IMG/VR virus record: IMGVR_UViG_3300040758_000586
Span: 1-21,117 of that record
Length of the DNA: 21,117 nt
Origin: a virus
Reading direction: 5' to 3' (one strand)
Below the pieces are notes generated by a model. The model was given only the letters and a program-made list of their open reading frames with translations. It ran no database searches and was not told the DNA's origin. Shown piece by piece: positions 1 through 6,323 of this stretch; position 1 is the first letter of the stretch, and every line of letters starts with the position of its first letter. A program made the translations under genes and the position numbers.

Positions 1-390
1 ATGGAATTTAGCGCACCAGTGGAAATAGCGGCCTGGCTGGGATGCCTGGCGTTCGGATTGATGTTGTTTAACGAGGGGGCGAAGTTCGTGGACCGGATTC
101 GCGGGAAAACGCCGCATCCGCCGAACGAGCAACTGGAGTTCTGCGTGACGGCGATGGACCGGCGGGTGTGCCGGCTGGAGGAGGAGAGCACGAAGATCTG
201 GGCGAAAATGGAGGCGGACAAGACGGAGATTCTGCTAGCGGGGGAGTTGCGGGCGGAGAAGCTGCACAACCGCATCAACCCCATCGCGGCGGGAGTGGAG
301 GGGCTGAGGTCGGCGGCGGAATTGAATAATCAACAGACGGTGCTGTTAAGCACGAAGCTGGACCATTTGATGGAGACAAAGAAGGCATGA
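1..390 (+). CDS. Small membrane-anchored coiled-coil phage protein (Mu gp25/DUF2730-like)
   Basis: 129 residues. Residues about 8-26 form a hydrophobic stretch (AAWLGCLAFGLMLF) that should be one membrane-spanning helix. The rest is charged and helical with heptad-like Leu/Ile spacing (EEESTKIWAKMEADKTEILL, then HNRINPIAAGVEGLRSAAEL), so a coiled coil is likely. Size, single N-terminal membrane segment, helical tail and position just before a winged-helix gene and a small terminase match the DUF2730 (gp25) slot of Mu-like phages. The role of that family is not well established. The gene starts on the first base of the window, so an upstream start cannot be excluded. A holin or spanin-like protein is the main alternative, but there is no lysis gene beside it. 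The family assignment rests on layout and shape rather than on a diagnostic motif. Confidence 0.6.
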   Translation: MEFSAPVEIAAWLGCLAFGLMLFNEGAKFVDRIRGKTPHPPNEQLEFCVTAMDRRVCRLEEESTKIWAKMEADKTEILLAGELRAEKLHNRINPIAAGVEGLRSAAELNNQQTVLLSTKLDHLMETKKA

Positions 391-397
391 AAAGACT

Positions 398-501
398 TTT
401 GCCCGCAGTTCACGCAGATAACGCAGATAGGAAACGACACACTCAAATATATATGTATTCCGGTTCTTCATCTGCGTCTCTCTGCGTGAACTGCGGGCAA
501 A
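398..501. repeat. Long inverted repeat between genes (REP/MITE-like)
   Basis: Arms at 398-428 and 470-501 are near-perfect reverse complements, sharing TTTGCCCGCAGTTCACGCAG and its complement and differing by about one base insertion plus a substitution. The loop is about 41 bases. It fills most of the gap after the first gene. It could act as a transcription-attenuating hairpin but has no following T-run, so a dispersed palindromic repeat is more likely. Confidence 0.75.
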
Positions 502-533
502 TGTTTTGGCTTGGGAGGAAGAAGGACTAACCG

Positions 534-569
534 GGACGAATAGGACGAATAGGACGAATGGGACGAATA
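534..569. repeat. Nonanucleotide tandem repeat, four units
   Basis: Four consecutive copies of GGACGAATA, the third with a final G. They lie just before the winged-helix gene. In the frame of that gene they would read as a Thr-Asn-Arg run, which looks like spurious extension and supports the later ATG. Confidence 0.85.
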
Positions 570-586
570 GGAACAAGGACGAGAAT

Positions 587-856
587 ATGAATGCACAACA
601 ACATGAGGTTTTTCGGGAGACGATGCTGCGGGCGTTCCAGGCGGCGGGGGGCTGCGGCCTGAGCCTGACAACGCTGGAGGTGACGCTGCGGGTCTGCGGG
701 TTCAAGAGGTTCGAGACGGGGGACCTCGAGGCGGAGGTGCAGTATTTCACGGACAAGGGGTTTGTGGCGGAGGTGCCCAAGTCGCACTCGGTGGGGAACC
801 GGATTTGGCGGATCACGGCGGCGGGGGTGGATGACCTGGAAAAGCGCGGGCTGTAG
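587..856 (+). CDS. Small winged-helix phage protein (VpaChn25_0724-like slot)
   Basis: 89 residues from ATG 587. An upstream in-frame start at 506 would add 27 residues encoded largely by the nonanucleotide repeat and was rejected. The chain has helix, helix, beta-hairpin order: FRETMLRAFQAAGG, then LTTLEVTLRVCGF, then LEAEVQYFTDKGFVAEV, then IWRITAAGVDDLEKRGL. The 'YFTDKGFV...W.IT..G...L..RG' pattern is typical of winged-helix proteins. Mu-like phages carry a winged-helix protein of about this size directly before the small terminase, which is its position here. It may bind DNA in packaging or regulate late genes. No Shine-Dalgarno sequence is evident before the chosen ATG. The fold is moderately secure and the role is inferred. 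Confidence 0.65.
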   Translation: MNAQQHEVFRETMLRAFQAAGGCGLSLTTLEVTLRVCGFKRFETGDLEAEVQYFTDKGFVAEVPKSHSVGNRIWRITAAGVDDLEKRGL

Positions 857-860
857 GCAA

Positions 861-926
861 GGATGAAGGATGAAGGATGAAGGATGAAGGAAATGCAGAA
901 TGCAGAATGCAGAATGCAAAATGAAG
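861..926. repeat. Two adjoining heptanucleotide arrays (GGATGAA, then GCAGAAT/GCAAAAT)
   Basis: About four units of GGATGAA (861-889) run straight into an array that starts GAAATGCAGAAT, continues in 7-base steps and ends AATGAAG. This is the first copy of the dispersed heptad family. It lies between the winged-helix and small-terminase genes. Confidence 0.9.
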
Positions 927-955
927 TTTGAATTCTGGAAGAGGAAAGGGTGCGG

Positions 956-1540
956 ATGAAGACATTCAGAAAACCAAGGAGCGATTCCTACGAAGCCAAT
1001 ATCTCCCCCGAGGACCGCGAGCACCTCTATGCCTGGCTCTTGCAGCCCGGCTTGTCCTTGAAGGAGGCCGCTCGCCGGGCTCCCCCGTGGCGGACCGGCA
1101 AACGGGCCGGCCGCAAACCCGATTCCCAGGCCGTCGCCAAAATCAGCCGCCGCATGCGCACCGAAACCGGCTTGGCCGAATTGGAAGCCGCTGCCCTGGT
1201 CCAGCAGGTCGTCCTCAACAAAATCCTCGAACATATCCCGCCAGGCCAGTTGCACGAGGAAATCACCGATCTCTGCATGAGGTTCATCGGCCAGGACGTC
1301 ATCCACAAAACTTTGCAACAGCTCGACCCGGACTCTCGAACCGATGCCGCCAAACTCCTGCTCCAGCGCTCCGATCAGAACCTCGACCGCCAAAAATTCT
1401 ACCTGCTCCTGCGCAAATACGCGGACGAGGCCAAGGCGGCCAAGGAGAAGGCCCAGCAAGCTGGCGAGGCCGGCCACCGCCAAGGCGGCATCCCGGCGGA
1501 AGTGCTGGCGCAGATCGAAAAGGAATTGAAGTTGTTGTGA
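956..1540 (+). CDS. Small terminase subunit-like protein (Mu gp27/DUF3486-like)
   Basis: 194 residues from ATG 956, with GAGGAAAGG just upstream as a plausible ribosome site; GTG 950 in the same frame is an alternative start. The N-terminal third has a helix-turn-helix feel: LYAWLLQPGLSLKEAARRAP, then SQAVAKISRRMRTETGLAEL. A long helical middle and a Lys/Ala/Glu-rich end (residues about 155-190) follow. DUF3486 small terminases of Mu-like phages have this size, helix content and place directly before the large subunit. The role would be recognising phage DNA and recruiting the large subunit. Codon ends are markedly C-rich here, unlike the G-rich genes before it. The last codon overlaps the proposed GTG start of the next gene, suggesting translational coupling. 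Confidence 0.68.
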   Translation: MKTFRKPRSDSYEANISPEDREHLYAWLLQPGLSLKEAARRAPPWRTGKRAGRKPDSQAVAKISRRMRTETGLAELEAAALVQQVVLNKILEHIPPGQLHEEITDLCMRFIGQDVIHKTLQQLDPDSRTDAAKLLLQRSDQNLDRQKFYLLLRKYADEAKAAKEKAQQAGEAGHRQGGIPAEVLAQIEKELKLL

Positions 1541-3153
1541 AATTAACCGCCAGCCATGCAAAAAGCAGAGCGCGCAAACGCTCCAGACCTGTTACCCCTC
1601 CGCCTCCGCTGGTAGGGCGCGCACTCCGGGCGCGCCGCGGCGGGCAGCGGAGTGCCCGCCCTACCCTTCCCACTCCACCAAAAACGCGGTGTCGCGTCGG
1701 CGCTGTGCGCCGATCCATCCTCCTCCCGCCGCCACCGCCTCTCCGGCTCGATAATTTTTTCCTACCCTATCAGGCCAGGTGGATCAACGACCCTTCGCGC
1801 AGACGGCTTATGGAAAAGTCCCGCCAGATCGGCATTTCCCTTTGCACCGCTTATGACCTCGTCAAGAAAATCGGCCGCCAGAACAGCCCCTTCGATGCCT
1901 GGGTCACTTCCCGCGACGATTTGCAAGCCCGCCTCTTCGGCGCCGATTGCGTCCACTGGGCCAGGCTCCTTCACCGTTCCGCGCGCGCTCTCACCTGGCA
2001 ACTGTTGGATGCGACGGATAAAACCTCTGCCCACGTCCTCCCGCTGGACAGCGGGCGCAGTATCTACTGCCTCTCTTCCAATCCCGATGCCCAGGCAGGC
2101 AAGCGCGGCTACAGGGTTTTTGACGAGTTCGCCCTCAACCTGGAGAACCGCCTCCTCTATTCCATCGGCCAGCCGGGGACGATGTGGGGCGGAGGGATGG
2201 ACATCATTTCCACGCACCGGGGGTCGGAAAATTTTTTCAACGAGCTGGTGAATGAGGCCAGGCATAAGGGGAATCCGAAGGGGTTTTCCCTGCACCGGGT
2301 GACGATTGAGGACGCGTGCCGGGAGGGGTTGCTGGCCAAGCTGCAAAGCAAATGGCGGGAGGCCAATCCGGAGGACGCCCGCTTGCAATGGAAGGACGAT
2401 GATTTTCTACAGGCGATGCGGAATGAATGCGCGGATGAGGAGGTCTGGTTGCAGGAGTTTATGTGCGTGCCGGGGGACGATAAGGCGGCGTTTCTGAGCT
2501 ATGAGCTGATTGCGGGGTGTGAAGAGGGGCAGGAAATGCAAAATGCAGAATGCAGAATGCAGAATGAAGACCAAGAGGAATCGAGTCAGGGCTCGACAGA
2601 GTCTCGCCCTGCCGGGAGCAGGCCGACGGGGGCGTTGTATGCGGGGGTGGATGTGGGACGGGAGCATGATTTGACGGTGATCTGGGTGGTGGAACGGGTG
2701 GAGGATGTATGTTTTACGCGGGAGGTGATCTGCCTGGAGAAGGCGCCGTTCGCGGAGCAGGAGGAGAGGCTGTACGGAATTCTGGCGCTGCCCAATCTGA
2801 AACGGTGCTGCATAGACCAAACGGGGATTGGACGGCAGTTCGCGGAGCGGGCGGCGCAACGGTTCGGACGCTACAAGGTGGAGGGGATTCAGTTCACCAG
2901 CGGAGTGAAGGAGGAGCTGGCCTACGACACGCGCACGGCGTTTGAAAAGAAAACGGTGCGCATCCCGGCGGACAAATGGATTCGGGCGGATTTGCGCAGC
3001 ATGCGCAAGGAGGCGACGGCGTCGGGGAACATCCGGTTCACCGGGGAGCGGACGAAGAACGGGCACGCAGACCGGTTTTGGGGACTGGCGCTGGCGCTGC
3101 ACGCGGCGAAACAAGCGACGAGGACGAACAAGGTTTTTGCGCAACTGATATGA
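1537..3153 (+). CDS. terL: Phage large terminase (ATPase-nuclease, Mu gp28-like)
   Basis: 538 residues from GTG 1537, which overlaps the previous stop as GTGA with AAGGA upstream. No ATG lies in frame before 1810, which is inside the ATPase motif. It is the packaging motor: it hydrolyses ATP to drive DNA into the prohead and cuts the DNA. The 'LPYQARWINDPSRRR' motif precedes the Walker A-like loop EKSRQIGIS (residues about 93-101). Walker B is YRVFDEFA (Asp196-Glu197). The RNase H-like nuclease has Asp372 in YAGVDVGREHD, Asp427 in CIDQTGIG and Asp512 in GHADRFWG, the expected acidic set. Two repeats are built into the frame: a hairpin in the N-terminal leader, and a heptad array plus companion (residues about 333-363) in the linker between domains. 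Base composition flips from C-rich to G-rich near 2170, inside the ATPase domain. Confidence 0.87.
   Translation: MKLTASHAKSRARKRSRPVTPPPPLVGRALRARRGGQRSARPTLPTPPKTRCRVGAVRRSILLPPPPPLRLDNFFLPYQARWINDPSRRRLMEKSRQIGISLCTAYDLVKKIGRQNSPFDAWVTSRDDLQARLFGADCVHWARLLHRSARALTWQLLDATDKTSAHVLPLDSGRSIYCLSSNPDAQAGKRGYRVFDEFALNLENRLLYSIGQPGTMWGGGMDIISTHRGSENFFNELVNEARHKGNPKGFSLHRVTIEDACREGLLAKLQSKWREANPEDARLQWKDDDFLQAMRNECADEEVWLQEFMCVPGDDKAAFLSYELIAGCEEGQEMQNAECRMQNEDQEESSQGSTESRPAGSRPTGALYAGVDVGREHDLTVIWVVERVEDVCFTREVICLEKAPFAEQEERLYGILALPNLKRCCIDQTGIGRQFAERAAQRFGRYKVEGIQFTSGVKEELAYDTRTAFEKKTVRIPADKWIRADLRSMRKEATASGNIRFTGERTKNGHADRFWGLALALHAAKQATRTNKVFAQLI
1611..1665. repeat. REP-like hairpin inside the terminase leader
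   Basis: Arms GGTAGGGCGCGCACTCC (1611-1627) and GGAGTGCCCGCCCTACC (1649-1665) pair over 17 bases with one mismatch, with a GC-rich loop. It lies inside the open frame ahead of the conserved terminase sequence and encodes Arg/Ala/Pro-rich residues. It is probably an inserted palindromic element tolerated in a non-conserved leader, or it marks untranslated DNA if the true start is later (GTG 1705 is possible). Confidence 0.8.
2534..2616. repeat. Heptad array plus companion repeat embedded in terL
   Basis: The array begins GAAATGCAAAATGC and ends AATGAAG at about 2569. It is followed by a companion segment containing GTCAGGGCTCGAC and GAGTCTCGCCCTGCC, parts of which recur near 5073, 8291 and 15803. 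Together they add about 31 residues (EMQNAECRMQNE onward) exactly between the ATPase and nuclease domains, keeping the frame. Confidence 0.9.
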
Positions 3154-3205
3154 AGACGATGAATTTTATGGGGGATGGATTGAGATGGACAGGGGTGGAG
3201 GAGGC

Positions 3206-3245
3206 GGGCCGCGAGGCGCGGCCCACGGCACGCGAGGGCGCGTGC
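3206..3245. repeat. Double REP hairpin between terL and the portal gene
   Basis: Two perfect hairpins lie side by side: GGGCCGC (3206-3212) with GCGGCCC (3218-3224), and GCACGCG (3228-3234) with CGCGTGC (3239-3245, loop AGGG). The 136-base gap also has a 47-codon open frame (ATG 3150, TGA 3291) whose start overlaps the terL stop and whose stop overlaps the next ATG. I see no conserved sequence in it. It may be a coupling leader or the remains of a small gene split by the repeat. Confidence 0.75.
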
Positions 3246-3289
3246 GCTCCCCATGAGATGATTTCTGCGGGTTACCCCGGGGGTCCTCG

Positions 3290-6200
3290 ATGAAAGCCAC
3301 GTTTTTATCCCGCCTCCATGCCGCCGCGAACTTGATTTTCAAGAGCGGCGCGCCCTTTCCGTTCAACAAAATCATGCCCTACGACGCGACGGGCGGGGAA
3401 CGGATGTATCGCGCCTTTGAGCAGTCCACCTGGGTGATGAGGGCGATCAAGAAGATCGCGGGGCCGATCGCGGCGGTGGATTTGAATTTTACGCGGGCCG
3501 GGGAACGGTATCACGAGGCGGAACTGGAGGCCTTTTGGGAGACGCCGGGAACGGGGCTGACGCGGACGGATTTGATCGAGGCGACGGTGGGCTGGCTGAA
3601 GCTGGAGGGGGAGGCGTTCTGGCTGCTGGATGATTCGTGGCTGGGGCCGTTTCCGGGCCAGGGAAATTTAATTGGCGGCGGTCCCAGACCGCCGCTACAG
3701 GTGGCAAGGCCGGACCGGATGCGGCATGTTGTCAAGAATGGAGTGCTGGAGGGCTGGGAATATGTGGACGGGGCGGGAAAGCGGGCGCTGCTGCTGCCCG
3801 AGCAGGTCATCCAGTTGAAGATGTGGAATCCTTACAACGACTGGCGGGGCATGGCGGAGTTGAAACCGTGCCGGGACGCGGCGGAGGCGGATTATCTGGC
3901 GGGGAAGTTCAACTTGAACTTGATGAGGAACAACGGGGACCAGGGGGTGTATGTCATCGCCAAGGAAGGGCTGCCGGAGGACGGGCAGCGGCAACAAATC
4001 GTGGACCAGATCCGGGAGAAGCGGGAGCTGGCGCAGCGCGGGGTGTTCAAGCCGGTGTTTCTGGACGGGGACGTGACGATCGAGGACCCGAAGATCCGGG
4101 TGCCGGACGCGGATTTCATCGCGGCCCGGCTGCAGAACCGGCATGAGGTGTTTATCGCCATGGGGGTGCCGGCTTCGATGGCGGATGTGAAGGCGAGTTA
4201 CTCGATCGGGTCGGCGTCGGACTGGTTCATGTTGATCGCGGAGACGTGCATTCCGCTGGGGGAAAAGATCTGCCAGGGGATCAACCAGGTGTTGCGGCGG
4301 CAGGGGGCGGCGGAGGTGCGGGCGTCGCTGAATTGGGACGAGCATCCGGTGATCCAGGCGGTGCGGCGGGAGCGGGCGGATACGTGTGTCAAATACTTTT
4401 CCATGGGCGTGCCGCTGAAGGCGCTGAATGATTATCTGGACCTGGAGCTGCCGGCCTGTCCGGGGTGGGAAAAGGCTTATGTGCCGGCCAAGCTGACGGC
4501 GATTGGAGAGGAGGCAGAGGAGGGGACGGGCGTGACGATGGATGACACGGTGGGGCTGATGCGCAGGGCGCTGGACCCGGTGGAGCGGCTGAGGAGAGCT
4601 TTTGGGGAAATGCAGAACACAGAGCCGTCCAAATGCAGAATGCAGAATGCAGAATGCAGAATGGAAGAAGAATCGGGTCAGGGGAATGAATGTCAGGGGA
4701 ATAAAGACAGGGGAAATGATTCTTTCCATTCCCCTGACCAACATTCCCCTGACCTAAAATCCGGTCCTTTATTTGCCGGCGGAGTTGGCTTGGCGGAGGA
4801 GAGGGCGGAGCAGAGGGGGATGATGAAGGGGTTTGTCTCGCGGTTTAACCGGGAGTTGATGAAGGCACGAACGGAAACGCTGCGCCGCCTGGAGGGGGCC
4901 GGGACATTTGTGTTTGACACGGAGGGGTTTGCGCGGGGACTGATTACGGGGCTGCGGCCGGTGGCGTTGGAAATGCAAAATGCAGAATGCAAAATGCAGA
5001 ATGAAAGCGGGGGGAAGAGTTGCGGATTAAGATTAAGATCAGGATTAAGATTAGGAGGGGAAGAGGGATCGGGTCAGGGCTCGATGCCCTCCTCCGCTGA
5101 AGCTACGGCGGGCGGGGAGTCCCGCCCTGCCGGGGTTGAGGAATACTTGACAGGACGGGAAACGGTCTGGCGGGCGGAGGCGGAACGGATCGGACGGGAG
5201 ATCGAGGAGGCGGCGGGGGAAATGCAGAATGCAGAATGCAAAATGCAAAATGTGGAGGCGAGGGCGGACGCGGTGCGGGCGAAGTTTAATGAGATAGCCA
5301 GGCGCCGGGCGCCGGAACTGGCGCGGAAAGAAATGCAGAATGCAAAATGCAGAATGCAGAATGAAGGCGCGGATGGAGGATGGAGGATGGAAGCTGGCAA
5401 GGACGCCAAGGGAAGCGGGAGCAATTTCCCGCACACCAAAGGCGCGAACACCAATTTTCCAGGACTGACACCTTCGGGGGAGGAAATGCAGAATGCAGAA
5501 TGCAGAATGCAGAATGAAGGCGCGGATGGAGGATGGAGGATGGAGGATGGCAAAGACGCCAAGGAAAGCGGGAGCAAGCTCCCGCACGCCAAAGGCGCGA
5601 ACACCAACTTTCCAGGACTGGCCCTTTTGCACAATGCAGCGCCGCTGCGGCGGATGATTCACCCGGAGGTGCGGGTGGTGGACGCGCGGCGGGGGATCGT
5701 GGATTATATCGCGTCGGATGAAAGTATTGACAGTTACAAGGAGGTCATCCGGGCGGCGGGCTGGCGGTTCACCAATTTTGCCAAGAACGCGCCGTTTGTG
5801 GATTCGCACGATTATTCGACGATCGAGAAATGCCTGGGGAAGGTGATTGATTTCCGGGTGGAAGGGGCGCGGCTGATCGAACGGGTGCAGTGGGCCATAG
5901 ACGTGCCGGAGAACCAACTGGCCCGGATCGGCTGGAAGATGACGGAGGCGGGCTACCTCAAGGCGGTGAGCGTGGGGTTTTTCCCTGTCAAGTATGTGAC
6001 GCCGAGTTCGGGGGAGGAATGGACGCGGCAGTTGAAGGAGCTGGGGCTGCCCGGCGACGCGGCGGTGCGAACGATTTATACGGAGCAGGAACAGGTGGAG
6101 CTGTCCTGCTGCGTGGTGGGGTCGAATCCCAACGCGCTGGCGAAGGCCTACCAGGCGGGGGCGATCAACGACGCGGACATAGAAACACTTTCCTTGGAAT

Positions 6201-6316
6201 ACTCACAACGTGAAAACGGCCGCGCGGCCGACTGTCCTGCTCCTGCCGCGCCGGCCCCGGGGCAGGCACGGGCGGGGTTTTTAGAGGAATTGCACAAAGC
6301 AATGAAACAGAAATAA
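3290..6316 (+). CDS. Portal protein fused to HK97-type prohead protease, with repeat-filled linker
   Basis: 1008 residues. Residues 1 to about 400 look like an HK97-family portal: YRAFEQSTWVMRAIKKIAGP, then LIEATVGWLKLEGEAFWLL, WNPYNDWRGMAELKP, and a C-terminal EHPVIQAVRRERADTCVKYF. It would form the ring through which DNA enters. Residues about 780-985 look like a peptidase S78 prohead protease: the His is in VDSHDYST (His840), the Ser in LKAVSVGFFP (Ser894), and QVELSCCVVGSNPNALA follows. It would trim capsid scaffold during maturation. Between them lie about 370 residues, part helical (RFNRELMKARTETLRRLEG; RADAVRAKFNEIARR) and part pure repeat: five heptad arrays, a palindrome, a hexamer run and a 137-base duplication, all in frame. 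Two separate genes joined by loss of stops is the simplest origin. Both end domains seem intact. Confidence 0.83.
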   Translation: MKATFLSRLHAAANLIFKSGAPFPFNKIMPYDATGGERMYRAFEQSTWVMRAIKKIAGPIAAVDLNFTRAGERYHEAELEAFWETPGTGLTRTDLIEATVGWLKLEGEAFWLLDDSWLGPFPGQGNLIGGGPRPPLQVARPDRMRHVVKNGVLEGWEYVDGAGKRALLLPEQVIQLKMWNPYNDWRGMAELKPCRDAAEADYLAGKFNLNLMRNNGDQGVYVIAKEGLPEDGQRQQIVDQIREKRELAQRGVFKPVFLDGDVTIEDPKIRVPDADFIAARLQNRHEVFIAMGVPASMADVKASYSIGSASDWFMLIAETCIPLGEKICQGINQVLRRQGAAEVRASLNWDEHPVIQAVRRERADTCVKYFSMGVPLKALNDYLDLELPACPGWEKAYVPAKLTAIGEEAEEGTGVTMDDTVGLMRRALDPVERLRRAFGEMQNTEPSKCRMQNAECRMEEESGQGNECQGNKDRGNDSFHSPDQHSPDLKSGPLFAGGVGLAEERAEQRGMMKGFVSRFNRELMKARTETLRRLEGAGTFVFDTEGFARGLITGLRPVALEMQNAECKMQNESGGKSCGLRLRSGLRLGGEEGSGQGSMPSSAEATAGGESRPAGVEEYLTGRETVWRAEAERIGREIEEAAGEMQNAECKMQNVEARADAVRAKFNEIARRRAPELARKEMQNAKCRMQNEGADGGWRMEAGKDAKGSGSNFPHTKGANTNFPGLTPSGEEMQNAECRMQNEGADGGWRMEDGKDAKESGSKLPHAKGANTNFPGLALLHNAAPLRRMIHPEVRVVDARRGIVDYIASDESIDSYKEVIRAAGWRFTNFAKNAPFVDSHDYSTIEKCLGKVIDFRVEGARLIERVQWAIDVPENQLARIGWKMTEAGYLKAVSVGFFPVKYVTPSSGEEWTRQLKELGLPGDAAVRTIYTEQEQVELSCCVVGSNPNALAKAYQAGAINDADIETLSLEYSQRENGRAADCPAPAAPAPGQARAGFLEELHKAMKQK
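4608..4664. repeat. Heptad array in the portal-protease linker (copy 1)
   Basis: Begins GAAATGCAGAA, is interrupted by about 15 unrelated bases, then runs as GCAGAAT units from 4631 to 4664. It is in frame and encodes MQNAECRM-type residues. Confidence 0.9.
4676..4754. repeat. In-frame palindromic repeat in the portal-protease linker
   Basis: The left arm (4676-4702) has two GTCAGGGGAAT units and the right arm (4728-4754) has two ATTCCCCTGAC units, so it folds into a long imperfect hairpin. A third, divergent unit (GACAGGGGAAA) follows the left arm. The element is coding, reading QGNECQGNKDRGN then HSPDQHSPDL. It sits just after a heptad array. Confidence 0.85.
4971..5130. repeat. Composite repeat block in the linker: heptads, hexamers, hairpin
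   Basis: A heptad array (4971-5005) is followed by ATTAAG/ATTAGG hexamers (5024-5055, encoding RLRLRSGLRLG), then the GTCAGGGCTCGA companion repeat near 5073, then a perfect hairpin GGGCGGG (5110-5116) with CCCGCCC (5121-5127). All are translated. Confidence 0.85.
5220..5252. repeat. Heptad array in the portal-protease linker
   Basis: GAAATGCAGAATGCAGAATG, then two GCAAAAT units. It encodes EMQNAECKMQN between two helical segments of the linker. Confidence 0.9.
5331..5620. repeat. Direct duplication of a 137-base composite repeat
   Basis: Copies at 5331-5467 and 5484-5620 are each 137 bases and differ at about nine positions by my count. Each has a heptad array, a GGATGGA run, and a hairpin-bearing segment around GCGGGAGCAA and CCCGCAC. 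The spacing of 153 bases is 51 codons, so the duplication keeps the frame. A related fragment appears near 15865 in the coiled-coil gene. Confidence 0.92.
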
Positions 6317-6323
6317 AGAAAAT

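Noticed and set aside
506-586. Longer start for the winged-helix gene
   Set aside because: The added residues are mostly the translated nonanucleotide repeat; the coherent protein starts at ATG 587.
891-926. Heptad arrays as a CRISPR array
   Set aside because: Units are contiguous 7-base repeats with no unique spacers, and no cas genes are present.
3150-3293. 47-codon gene between terL and the portal fusion with ATGA overlaps at both ends
   Set aside because: The overlaps are suggestive, but the frame runs through a double REP hairpin and encodes no recognisable protein, so it is noted only as a possible leader.
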